22,445 bases of DNA from a virus. The DNA is taken from IMG/VR virus record IMGVR_UViG_3300035698_015472, positions 1-22,445 of that record. One strand, given 5' to 3'. The notes beneath the pieces were generated by a model that was not told the origin of the DNA, searched no databases, and saw nothing but the letters and a program-made list of their open reading frames with translations. The position numbers and the translations under genes were made by a program. The number at the start of each line of letters is the position of its first letter. Positions within the stretch are counted from its first letter, which is position 1. This document shows positions 15,796 to 21,699 of the stretch, piece after piece.

Positions 15796-15913
15796 CCAGC
15801 ACAGACGTGATATGGCGCGTCGCCGAAAGATTCAGGTGCGAGTTCAGTTTGTCGTAATCGGCATCATCCTGTTCGTCGCCGTCGTATCATTCATAGAAAC
15901 GGTCAACAACTGA
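15788..15913 (+). CDS. Membrane microprotein with basic N-terminus (41 aa)
   Basis: A strongly basic N-terminus (HRRDMARRRK, residues 5-14) is followed by one membrane segment (about 20-36, FVVIGIILFVAVV). The positive-inside rule predicts the N-terminus in the cytoplasm. The stop overlaps the start of the next gene (ATGA). Function unknown. Confidence 0.5.
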   Translation: MSSQHRRDMARRRKIQVRVQFVVIGIILFVAVVSFIETVNN

Positions 15914-16395
15914 TGAAGGTGATCAAACCACCCAACATCCTACTGCCAGATAGCACACATAAACTGTTTCTTGCCGGAAGCATTGAAATGGGGGCAGCAG
16001 AGGATTGGCAGGCTCGGGTAGAAGCAATACTGAGCGAGACATCGGTGACCATATACAACCCCCGCAGAGACGATTGGGACCCCAGCTGGAGCCAAGACCC
16101 AGACAATAAGAACCTCCGCGACCAGATCCTATGGGAGCTACAGGCCCTAGAGGAGGCTGATACAATTGCTATATATATTGATCCGGAAACGAAAAGCCCT
16201 ATCACTCTGTTGGAGCTTGGCCTCCACGCTCATACTGGTAAATTGATTGTGTTCTGTCCTCCTGGCTTTTACAGATATGCGAACATATACTGGACATGCG
16301 TTCATCACAATATATCGTTGACATGTGATTTCGATCACTGGATGATGCAGATAGTTGAGAGTATTCACAGCAAGCCGGCCTTCGATGACTTTTAA
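15913..16395 (+). CDS. Nucleoside 2-deoxyribosyltransferase-like protein
   Basis: The 160-aa protein matches the small deoxyribosyltransferase-like family common in phages. It has LFLAGSIEMGAAEDWQ (18-33) as the N-terminal loop. YNPRRDDWDPSW (48-59) follows, then WELQALEEADTIAIYID (74-90) and SPITLLELGLHA (95-106). Glu101 sits where the catalytic glutamate of the family lies. Characterised relatives move deoxyribose between bases, so a role in nucleotide salvage or base modification is plausible. Some members of the wider fold cut nucleotides for signalling, so the exact reaction is open. It is the first larger gene after the microprotein run and overlaps it. Confidence 0.8.
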   Translation: MKVIKPPNILLPDSTHKLFLAGSIEMGAAEDWQARVEAILSETSVTIYNPRRDDWDPSWSQDPDNKNLRDQILWELQALEEADTIAIYIDPETKSPITLLELGLHAHTGKLIVFCPPGFYRYANIYWTCVHHNISLTCDFDHWMMQIVESIHSKPAFDDF

Positions 16396-16442
16396 GAAGG
16401 CCTATCGCCTCACCGTTAAGGAATAAAGGAAAGAACTATATT

Positions 16443-17057
16443 ATGAGTAAAGATGCAGTCGCCACAATGGGTGACATTCTTCCCGATGATGCTCGAGGCC
16501 GCGATGCAGTGCACGTTGCTGTAGTCAGCGCATGTAGTGATGCAGATATGCATCCGGGCCAAATTGTCGAGCTTGACACATTTCTGGTTGATACCGGCGA
16601 TTACAAAGTGACCCCATCAGCTACACAAAATGGTGTTGGAATCGTTGATCCGTTCATTAAATCCAATCGCATTAAAATCGGCGACAGGTTCTGGCTGTAC
16701 CTAATGCCCCGGTCGATCACTGCATTATCCCATAAATGGTCACATCCAGAGTTCGATGATGTGGTCGAAGGGCAGGCGTACACCACGCCATCAGATGAAC
16801 TGAAGCTAAAGGACGCGGCCGAAAAATGGATTCGTGACTGGCTGGATAGTGATGCCGACACAAGCGCGTCGTATGAAACGGTCATATCGATCGCGGCATC
16901 CATGCTGCGGGAGGGTAACACTGATTATCTGCACATAAGCAATCATGATGCCAGCGGCAGTATTCCTGCGCAGTTTTGGTTTCATGCAGCAATTGTTACA
17001 GGCGAAGAACTTCCTGACAATATGTCAGGCGACAGCTACTTCAGTTGCTCGTGCTGA
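16443..17057 (+). CDS. Conserved phage protein of unknown function (204 aa)
   Basis: A soluble protein of a type I recall in many unrelated phages. Recognisable segments are DAVHVAVVSACSDADMHPGQ (21-40), NGVGIVDPFI (62-71), GDRFWLYLMPRSITALSHKWSHP (79-101) and a helical C-terminal half ending in SYFSCSC. The FWLxLxPRxIT-x6-W-x-HP segment is the most characteristic part. The function is not known to me. It starts 47 bases after the previous gene, behind AAAGGAAAG, so it may begin a separately initiated unit. Confidence 0.75.
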   Translation: MSKDAVATMGDILPDDARGRDAVHVAVVSACSDADMHPGQIVELDTFLVDTGDYKVTPSATQNGVGIVDPFIKSNRIKIGDRFWLYLMPRSITALSHKWSHPEFDDVVEGQAYTTPSDELKLKDAAEKWIRDWLDSDADTSASYETVISIAASMLREGNTDYLHISNHDASGSIPAQFWFHAAIVTGEELPDNMSGDSYFSCSC

Positions 17058-17081
17058 TTTAAACAAACCATAAGAGATATT

Positions 17082-17282
17082 ATGAAAGACCTAATTAAAG
17101 CGTTGCAAATCTTCGTGAAATACGGGGAACATGAAACACATTGCGAGCATGACATACTATTGGTCTGCGGCAGCAGTCGCGAAGACGTCGGCTTGATCGA
17201 TATGGCGCTGTTGGAGGAACTAGGGTTCTCCTGGAGTGATGAATATGACAGCTGGGGATCATACAAATATGGGAGTTGCTAA
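17082..17282 (+). CDS. Small conserved phage protein (66 aa)
   Basis: The pattern MKDLIKALQIFVKYG, THCEHDILLVC, LEELGFSWSDEYDSWGSYKYGSC is shared, as I recall it, by a family of short phage and plasmid proteins without a known role. The THCEHD segment could bind a metal. Its TAA overlaps the ATG of the first YCCLGVL paralog, so the two are coupled. Confidence 0.7.
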   Translation: MKDLIKALQIFVKYGEHETHCEHDILLVCGSSREDVGLIDMALLEELGFSWSDEYDSWGSYKYGSC

Positions 17283-17644
17283 TGATTAAATTTACACAGC
17301 AGGTTAAAGATGACTGGGTCGCGGCACTTCGCTCCGGTCAGTACCAGCAGGCACATCACTGGATGCGTAAGGGCGACAGATATTGTTGTCTCGGTGTGCT
17401 GAAAGATATGCACCCAGCCATGGGGGTCAACTCGTCTGCAAAGTATTGCACTTATATGTCCAACGAAGGTGAAGCAACACTTGTTGAAGGGCTGCCGGTC
17501 AGTGTTCAGCATGATTTGGCTTTGATGAACGACTACAGCATCGAAACCACAGACCCTCAAACAGGCCGGACGACGTCCGATTACCAAAACAGCTTCGAGG
17601 ACATTGCATTGTTCATTGAAGCAACCATTCCAGCAGGAGAGTAA
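17282..17644 (+). CDS. YCCLGVL-family phage protein, paralog 1 (120 aa)
   Basis: The family pattern is an N-terminal VKDDWVAALRSGQYQQ helix, then YCCLGVL (34-40), a variable middle, VEGLP-x3-Q, and LMNDY with a closing FEDIALFIEATI helix. The function is unknown; the pair of cysteines in YCCLG is invariant in all four copies here. ATG 17282 overlaps the previous stop. This copy has the longest middle section. It is the first of four paralogs in about 1.7 kb. Confidence 0.75.
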   Translation: MIKFTQQVKDDWVAALRSGQYQQAHHWMRKGDRYCCLGVLKDMHPAMGVNSSAKYCTYMSNEGEATLVEGLPVSVQHDLALMNDYSIETTDPQTGRTTSDYQNSFEDIALFIEATIPAGE

Positions 17645-17645
17645 T

Positions 17646-17999
17646 ATGCTAAGATTTACACAAGAAGTTAAAGACAACTGGCTGAAAGCACTACGCGGCC
17701 GGCGGTTCAAGAAGGCAATGGGCACTCTACATACCTCCGAGGACAAGCCTCGCTACTGCTGCCTCGGTGTGCTGCAGGCGTTGTACCCTGAAGACCTGCC
17801 GGAATCAGACAATGGAGAGATGCTGCTCTCATCGAGCAGCATCGGCAACAAAGAACGCTCACGTGTATCGGGTTTAGGCCCGGTGGTTCAGGCAGCGCTC
17901 GCAGCTCGCAACGACGGGGATGGTGACCACAAGATTCACTCGTTCGGAGCGATTGCAAAGTACATTGAAAACAATGTGCCAGTAATGCCTGACAAATGA
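17646..17999 (+). CDS. YCCLGVL-family phage protein, paralog 2 (117 aa)
   Basis: It begins MLRFTQEVKDNWLKALRG and carries YCCLGVLQALYP (37-48). The C-terminal part is the most divergent of the four: VEGL is replaced by VSGLG, and MND by RND. ATG 17646 lies 2 bases after the stop of paralog 1, with CAGGAG just upstream. This divergence points to an older duplication. Confidence 0.75.
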   Translation: MLRFTQEVKDNWLKALRGRRFKKAMGTLHTSEDKPRYCCLGVLQALYPEDLPESDNGEMLLSSSSIGNKERSRVSGLGPVVQAALAARNDGDGDHKIHSFGAIAKYIENNVPVMPDK

Positions 18000-18262
18000 G
18001 CCCGCAAGCTTACAATCTGGGCCAGAAGTGGTTTTGGCCCAGATTTATATCAATGTTGCTGTACATTGCTATACTGATCAACAGCGGGTCGCTGGTTAAG
18101 TCATTCGAAGGGTCATATGGAAGCTTGATTGCATTTGTTGTTTCCAGTATATTGATCATAGGATTCATAGCAGCATTGTGGTCAACAGCATTCGGTTTCT
18201 GGATAGTACTGGACGTGGTTGTTGCCCGCACAAGGAGATATATCAAAGATGGCGAATGCTAG
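17996..18262 (+). CDS. Membrane protein (88 aa)
   Basis: The ATG overlaps the stop of paralog 2 (ATGA). Two clear hydrophobic segments are visible, about 16-31 (FISMLLYIAILINSG) and 43-76 (a long hydrophobic stretch that may cross the membrane once or twice), followed by a basic end (RTRRYIKDGEC). It overlaps the start of paralog 3. No family is recognised. Confidence 0.6.
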   Translation: MSPQAYNLGQKWFWPRFISMLLYIAILINSGSLVKSFEGSYGSLIAFVVSSILIIGFIAALWSTAFGFWIVLDVVVARTRRYIKDGEC

Positions 18263-18605
18263 TTTGAAATTCACCCAAGAAGTCAAGGATAGATGGACTG
18301 CAGCCCTCCGTAGTGGTAACTATGAACAATGTGCAAGAACGTTGAAACGCAACGCCGGCCACGATCATGTCGAGCCGGCATATTGCTGCCTGGGCGTGCT
18401 TGCTGAAATCAATAATCTGGAAGTCCAGTCATGGGCTGGGCTATTGGTCGTCGAGCCCATCGCGGCCGTCGGCGTCCGTCGGACATTAGTTGAAGGGCTG
18501 TCAATGGAAACCCAATCAATTCTCAGCGTGATGAACGATAGTAATGACCAAGATTTCAACCAGATCGCTGATTGGATCGAAAGAAGTGTAATGGTGGGAA
18601 CATGA
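18249..18605 (+). CDS. YCCLGVL-family phage protein, paralog 3 (118 aa)
   Basis: It begins MANASLKFTQEVKDRWTAAL and has YCCLGVLAEINN (about 43-54), VEGLSMETQ and a DFNQIADWIERS helix at the end. AGGAGAT lies ahead of ATG 18249. A 48-bp stretch of its N-terminal coding sequence is identical to paralog 4, while the rest has diverged. Its stop overlaps the paralog 4 start. Confidence 0.75.
   Translation: MANASLKFTQEVKDRWTAALRSGNYEQCARTLKRNAGHDHVEPAYCCLGVLAEINNLEVQSWAGLLVVEPIAAVGVRRTLVEGLSMETQSILSVMNDSNDQDFNQIADWIERSVMVGT
18269..18316 (+). repeat. 48-bp exact direct repeat, copy A (paralog 3)
   Basis: Begins ATTCACCCAAGAAGTC and ends CCGTAGTGG. It is identical to 18619-18666, exactly 350 bases downstream. 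Confidence 0.95.
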
Positions 18606-18940
18606 GCATTCAACTAACATTCACCCAAGAAGTCAAGGATAGATGGACTGCAGCCCTCCGTAGTGGGGAATACAAGCAATGCCATCAAATGCTGTCCGAC
18701 AAGACAAATGCTGGGCTGCCGAGGTATTGTTGCCTCGGTGTGCTACAGGCGCTGAACGACCTAACAGTAATTGGGTTTGGCACGCTGGCCGCAAAGGAAC
18801 CTGACGACTACGCTCGAACCACAATCGTCGAAGGTTTGTCGTTGGAAGATCAGAGTCTCCTGGCCATGATGAATGACGACGAGCACAAATCGTTCACACA
18901 GATATCCGACCACATTGATGGCAACATAAGTGCAGTATGA
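18602..18940 (+). CDS. YCCLGVL-family phage protein, paralog 4 (112 aa)
   Basis: The N-terminal TFTQEVKDRWTAALRSGEY is nearly the same as paralog 3. YCCLGVLQALND (41-52), VEGLSLEDQSLLAMMND and FTQISDHIDG follow. This is the most typical copy. ATG 18602 overlaps the stop of paralog 3 (ATGA), and its own stop overlaps the next microprotein. Confidence 0.75.
   Translation: MSIQLTFTQEVKDRWTAALRSGEYKQCHQMLSDKTNAGLPRYCCLGVLQALNDLTVIGFGTLAAKEPDDYARTTIVEGLSLEDQSLLAMMNDDEHKSFTQISDHIDGNISAV
18619..18666 (+). repeat. 48-bp exact direct repeat, copy B (paralog 4)
   Basis: Identical to 18269-18316. It encodes the same helix segment (FTQEVKDRWTAALRSG) in both genes, in the same frame. Confidence 0.95.
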
Positions 18941-19026
18941 TGGAAGTGCATGCAGGAGACTTAATCATTATAGTTTGCTGTGTATATCTGATAGCATATG
19001 GGTGGGCAGGTCGTAATGGAAGTTGA
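18937..19026 (+). CDS. Membrane microprotein (29 aa)
   Basis: ATG ATG at 18937 overlaps the stop of paralog 4. The product is mostly one hydrophobic segment (about 9-22, with IIIVCCVYLIA). Either ATG could be used. Too short for certainty. Confidence 0.35.
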   Translation: MMEVHAGDLIIIVCCVYLIAYGWAGRNGS

Positions 19027-19053
19027 TATAGTTCACATATACAGGAATTGATT

Positions 19054-19170
19054 ATGGATATACTTAACGGAGTAATGTACAGCATACTGGGCGACCTAGT
19101 GATAGTGTTCGCGGTCCTAGCTGCAATTGCGGTGTCTGTGCTGTATGCCGCCCGTCGTATCAAATGGTAG
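19054..19170 (+). CDS. Membrane microprotein (38 aa)
   Basis: ACAGGA lies about 8 bases ahead of the ATG. One membrane segment (about 11-31) is followed by YAARRIKW, a basic end. The stop overlaps the start of the next gene by 7 bases. Function unknown. Confidence 0.45.
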   Translation: MDILNGVMYSILGDLVIVFAVLAAIAVSVLYAARRIKW

Positions 19171-19589
19171 ACCTTCATAGAGTTCAATGCAAGGGATGTA
19201 ATGTAGATGTCGTAGTTCCATTCGGAACATGGCATCCATGTGGCAACGCAGCAACAAACCCACCCCACCCAAACCTGCCGCAAATCCCAGGAGGATACTG
19301 CAACCAGAAGTCGCGCGGCGAGATCACTCACGAGCAGTGGGGTGAACTTCAAATGCAGGCCGCACAGATTCTAATACAGCAGGATACGTGGAAGCCGATA
19401 GCAGATGCTCCACGAGATGGGCAGGACTTGCTGTTTCGGCATAAACCGCCATACTCTGCTACAGGCATGCATGTGATTGCTAGTTGGTCGGATACGACTG
19501 ATAGATGGGTAGCCCAATCCACCCGCTTCACAGTAGATGAGCACAACTACGTGGAATACAAGCAACTGATAGCAGGTGACTATGATTGA
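19164..19589 (+). CDS. Cys-ribbon family protein, copy 1, with WxPIxxAPRDG domain (141 aa)
   Basis: Residues 1-50 have VQCKGC (two cysteines), VPFGTWHPC, then PQIPGGYC; this module recurs in the next two genes and looks like a small zinc ribbon. Residues about 76-125 carry WKPIADAPRDGQDLLF with IASWSDTTDRWV, a domain like DUF551 and related short phage proteins. The combination looks like a fusion of two modules. The role is unknown. Its stop overlaps copy 2. Confidence 0.65.
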   Translation: MVDLHRVQCKGCNVDVVVPFGTWHPCGNAATNPPHPNLPQIPGGYCNQKSRGEITHEQWGELQMQAAQILIQQDTWKPIADAPRDGQDLLFRHKPPYSATGMHVIASWSDTTDRWVAQSTRFTVDEHNYVEYKQLIAGDYD

Positions 19590-19809
19590 TCTGCATAGAG
19601 TTCAATGCCGCGAATGTCGTGTTGATCGAGCGATACCAGCAGGAACGTGGGTCACGTGTACCAGCCCGGCCGCCACACATCCACAACTCCCAGAAATACC
19701 AGGTGGTTACTGCTTGCAGAGAAGCATCGGCCCAATAACCATACAAAAGTGGGAGCAACTCCAGGCAGACGAAGCACAAGCATTACTGAGGATTGGCCGA
19801 GATGACTAG
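19582..19809 (+). CDS. Cys-ribbon family protein, copy 2 (75 aa)
   Basis: It begins MIDLHRVQCREC and keeps IPAGTWVTC and PEIPGGYC, with spacing like copy 1, but lacks the second domain. A GTG at 19576 is also in frame; ATG 19582 is preferred. CATAGAGTTCAATGC is shared base for base with copy 1. It overlaps both neighbours. Confidence 0.65.
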   Translation: MIDLHRVQCRECRVDRAIPAGTWVTCTSPAATHPQLPEIPGGYCLQRSIGPITIQKWEQLQADEAQALLRIGRDD

Positions 19810-20413
19810 TGACATACAGTTCGAGCGAGTAGTATGCATCGACTGTGTGCTCGATCAGGTCGTACCAGCAGGAACCGGATACCCGTGCGGTAAACCCAAC
19901 ATGCTATCAATACGTACATGCAGACAGGAGAACCTAGGACCAGTATCATGTGGGTCTTATGAGAGCAATAGACTAGCAGAACAGCATAGAGAACAGGTAC
20001 AGCTTAGCACAACTATCCAGCGACTTATGACAGGTATTAGTCAATGCAGTAGTTGCGTAGGCAATCAATGGGTACACAATCCAGACCAGTGGAAGTGGTA
20101 TGCAGCAGATGCAGGGATATGCTTCGAATGCTATACAACGCTGACAGCATCCCGCAAGCTATTGAATATCATGGCACACCCGCCGCGATGGTATATTGAT
20201 AAGATGGAACACGATGTACGACGGATGCGTATCGACCCATGGCCACCAGTAGATCCAGGTGATACGTTCCCTATATGCTACTATCATTCGCCAGTAGGTC
20301 GTTCAGCAGCCGCAGTAGGTCGTTCAGCAGCCGCAGTTGATGCGGGCGAGGCTAGAGGTCTGCCTCGGCGACCAGCAAAAAATTGGCTGAAACACCCGCC
20401 ACATCAGAAATAG
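19802..20413 (+). CDS. Cys-ribbon family protein, copy 3, extended (203 aa)
   Basis: The N-terminal module (VVCIDC, VPAGTGYPC) matches copies 1 and 2 but lacks the PGGYC end. It is followed by a longer part with a second possible ribbon: CSSC (about 77-80) and CFEC (about 101-104). A proline-rich, basic tail ends it, with a GRSAAAV repeat encoded by a 21-bp tandem repeat. The start is ATG 19802, overlapping the stop of copy 2; an in-frame TTG at 19793 is less likely, with GAGG nearby. Nucleic acid or protein binding through zinc is possible. Confidence 0.6.
   Translation: MTSDIQFERVVCIDCVLDQVVPAGTGYPCGKPNMLSIRTCRQENLGPVSCGSYESNRLAEQHREQVQLSTTIQRLMTGISQCSSCVGNQWVHNPDQWKWYAADAGICFECYTTLTASRKLLNIMAHPPRWYIDKMEHDVRRMRIDPWPPVDPGDTFPICYYHSPVGRSAAAVGRSAAAVDAGEARGLPRRPAKNWLKHPPHQK
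20292..20336 (+). repeat. 21-bp tandem repeat in the third Cys-ribbon gene
   Basis: Two exact 21-bp copies (starting CAGTAGGTCGTTCAGCAG) and a final CAG. It keeps the reading frame and adds seven residues, so it is a length-variable site. Confidence 0.9.
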
Positions 20414-20431
20414 CCAAGGATATCTGGAAAT

Positions 20432-20653
20432 ATGACAACAACAAATGAGCTGCTGCGGTTTGCTATCGTCGGCGGCCTGGTCAATGCCATGTGGATGCCT
20501 GCTGCGTTTGATTTCAGCAGAGGCGCATTGGATGAATCGGATGGCCATTGGCTAGTGTGGGCTGGTTTGGCTGGAGTCTGGCTAGCTAGCCTCGCTTTGA
20601 CATATATCGCAGCATCCTGGCTGTCTGACACCCCGAAACCGACGACTTCGTAA
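20432..20653 (+). CDS. Membrane protein with two predicted segments (73 aa)
   Basis: Hydrophobic stretches at about 9-26 (FAIVGGLVNAMWMPAA) and 41-64 (VWAGLAGVWLASLALTYIAA) are separated by an acidic loop. The C-terminus is short and polar. A weak AGGATAT ribosome-binding site precedes the ATG. No family is recognised; two-segment phage proteins include holins, but nothing here proves that. Confidence 0.55.
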   Translation: MTTTNELLRFAIVGGLVNAMWMPAAFDFSRGALDESDGHWLVWAGLAGVWLASLALTYIAASWLSDTPKPTTS

Positions 20654-20674
20654 AAGTCCTGCAGGAGTAAGCTA

Positions 20675-20890
20675 ATGCTACACGTAACCGTTACGAACAC
20701 GAATTCTAACCTATTGAGATCGTTGACTTTAAATAGGCGAAAACCGACGAATGTTACCGAGGTAGATGCGGTACGATACATCATAGGGAAGCTGCTGAAT
20801 GCTGACTTCCATGACGTACACCTGCTGTACATACTCGAACTGACGGACGAACTGCCCCCGGACTTGGAACCAGACGACTACCCAGGCTAG
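20675..20890 (+). CDS. Small acidic-tailed protein (71 aa)
   Basis: GCAGGAG lies upstream of the ATG. The N-terminus is polar with a basic patch (LNRRK), a helix AVRYIIGKLLNAD follows, and the end (ELPPDLEPDDYPG) is proline- and acid-rich. Directly after its TAG the same frame continues for 28 more codons as LPEV/PPKP units, to a TAG at 20975. The gene may have lost a repetitive tail, or the repeats may have grown beside it. Not recognised. Confidence 0.55.
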   Translation: MLHVTVTNTNSNLLRSLTLNRRKPTNVTEVDAVRYIIGKLLNADFHDVHLLYILELTDELPPDLEPDDYPG

Positions 20891-21046
20891 CTGCCAGAAG
20901 TGCCGCCAAAACCCTTGCCAGAAGTGTTGCCAGAAGTGCCGCCAAAACCCTTGCCAGAAGTCTTGCCACAACTGTAGCCAAAACCCAAGTCAAAAGTTGG
21001 CTGAGAAGTTGGGTCAAAAGTAGGGTCAAAAGTTCAGTGAGAAGTT
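20891..21046 (+). repeat. Array of thirteen 12-bp repeats
   Basis: Units read TTGCCAGAAGTG or CCGCCAAAACCC in the first half and GGGTCAAAAGTT-like in the second. Units 2 and 5 are identical, as are 3 and 4, so expansion was recent. The first seven units read in the frame of the preceding gene as LPEV and PPKP. The array ends one base before the -35 of a strong promoter. Confidence 0.85.
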
Positions 21047-21047
21047 G

Positions 21048-21076
21048 TTGACTTCTGAACACATATCATGTATATT
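21048..21076 (+). promoter_or_regulatory. Strong sigma70-type promoter
   Basis: TTGACT (21048-21053), a 17-base spacer, and TATATT (21071-21076) each match 5 of 6 consensus bases. Transcription should start near 21083. AGAAGT and ACTTCT (21041-21046 / 21052-21057) form a dyad over the -35, a possible operator. Confidence 0.7.
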
Positions 21077-21111
21077 AAGGGAGTCGAAAGGATCTAGCCG
21101 AGGAGAACGTC

Positions 21112-21123
21112 ATGATGCTCTAA
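21112..21123 (+). CDS. Three-codon minigene (M-M-L-stop) with strong Shine-Dalgarno
   Basis: GAGGAG (21100-21105) lies 6 bases ahead of ATG ATG CTC TAA. Spacing and strength are ideal, but the frame stops after three codons. It may be a true minigene (such as lambda bar minigenes, which trap peptidyl-tRNA), a leader peptide, or the remnant of a gene start. Confidence 0.3.
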   Translation: MML

Positions 21124-21272
21124 TCTAGCTGCCAATTCAGGTATATAGGAAGAGAATGATAGTGAGACCAAGCTGACACTTTCGACAGGTCAGTGAGTTA
21201 TTGGCGCCCTTCATGGGAGGCCAAGCGGCCCCGGGTAGCCGATTCGTCGGAGCTCGGCCGAATGTCGCCAGG

Positions 21273-21302
21273 AACCGCCAGAAGTGAGATTCTGGCGGTT
21301 TT
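21273..21302 (+). terminator. Intrinsic terminator
   Basis: AACCGCCAGAA and TTCTGGCGGTT form a perfect 11-bp stem around the loop GTGAGA, and the 3' arm runs directly into TTTT. It is strong and of standard form. Confidence 0.85.
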
Positions 21303-21328
21303 CTGCCGTGTGCTGCTATACTGCTGAG

Positions 21329-21457
21329 CAGCATGGCTGCGTGCCGTATCATGGCAGGCAGGCCGCCTAGGCGGACCCCATCATGGCAGGCAGGATGGCT
21401 GGGCTGTTGGTCATATCATGGCAGACAGCATGGCTGCGTGCCGTATCATGGCAAACA
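21329..21457 (+). repeat. Four spaced copies of an ATCATGGCA repeat
   Basis: ATCATGGCA occurs at 21348, 21380, 21415 and 21445, spaced 32, 35 and 30 bases, each followed by a CAGGCAGG-like tail. A 28-bp block starting CAGCATGGCTGCGTGCC is exact at 21329-21356 and 21426-21453. CCGCCTAGGCGG (21363-21374) is a perfect palindrome between the first two copies. It is not a CRISPR: repeats are too short and spacers partly conserved. Confidence 0.8.
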
Positions 21458-21464
21458 GGATGGT

Positions 21465-21481
21465 AAAACCCGCAATCGGGT
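21465..21481 (-). terminator. Possible minus-strand terminator
   Basis: On the minus strand ACCCG-ATTG-CGGGT forms a short stem and is followed by TTTT. No gene is evident upstream on that strand, so its role is uncertain. The stem is only 5 bp. Confidence 0.35.
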
Positions 21482-21699
21482 GCTTTGGCGAAACCCCATA
21501 GCTCGCCGCCGTGTCCCGTTTGCATCTTGGCTGCGCAGGAGATTGTCAGATCGGGATGGTCTCGCTTCGTCCGTGCCTTCCGACTCACCCAATATCACAC
21601 ATTGCACATTCCGAGACAACAGCAAATTAAATTAAATATACCGTTGCCCCTCTATACGAATTATGATACATTGCGGGGGTCAACAAACGGAGAAATCAA

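Larger units (their letters stand above)
21083..21302 (+). ncRNA. Candidate structured small RNA, about 220 nt
   Basis: The segment lies between a good promoter and an intrinsic terminator and has no convincing gene. GTCGAAAG (21083-21090) can pair with CTTTCGAC (21179-21186). TTGGC-CCC (21201-21209) can pair with GGG-GCCAA (21215-21224). CCGA-TTCG-TCGG is a tetraloop hairpin. Together these suggest a folded RNA. No known RNA family is recognised, and it is not a tRNA as far as I can see. A leader RNA is the alternative. Confidence 0.45.

Noticed and set aside
20888-20977. Recoding of TAG as an amino acid to read through the repeat array
   Set aside because: Several confident genes in this window end in TAG (for example gp26 and the gene ending at 20413), so general TAG reassignment is unlikely; only low-level readthrough remains possible.
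20729-21062. Minus-strand open frames rich in W-Q-F or L-L-A repeats over the 12-bp array
   Set aside because: The periodic peptides simply mirror the DNA repeat; there is no ribosome-binding site or neighbouring minus-strand gene.
21083-21302. tRNA or tmRNA gene
   Set aside because: No cloverleaf with a GTTCGA-type T-arm and CCA-end acceptor stem could be found; the pairings seen do not fit.
21329-21457. CRISPR array
   Set aside because: The repeats are short and imperfect, and the sequences between them are partly conserved and uneven; no cas genes are present.
21367-21588. A 73-codon minus-strand gene
   Set aside because: It covers the repeat block and a possible terminator stem, has no clear ribosome-binding site and matches nothing I know.
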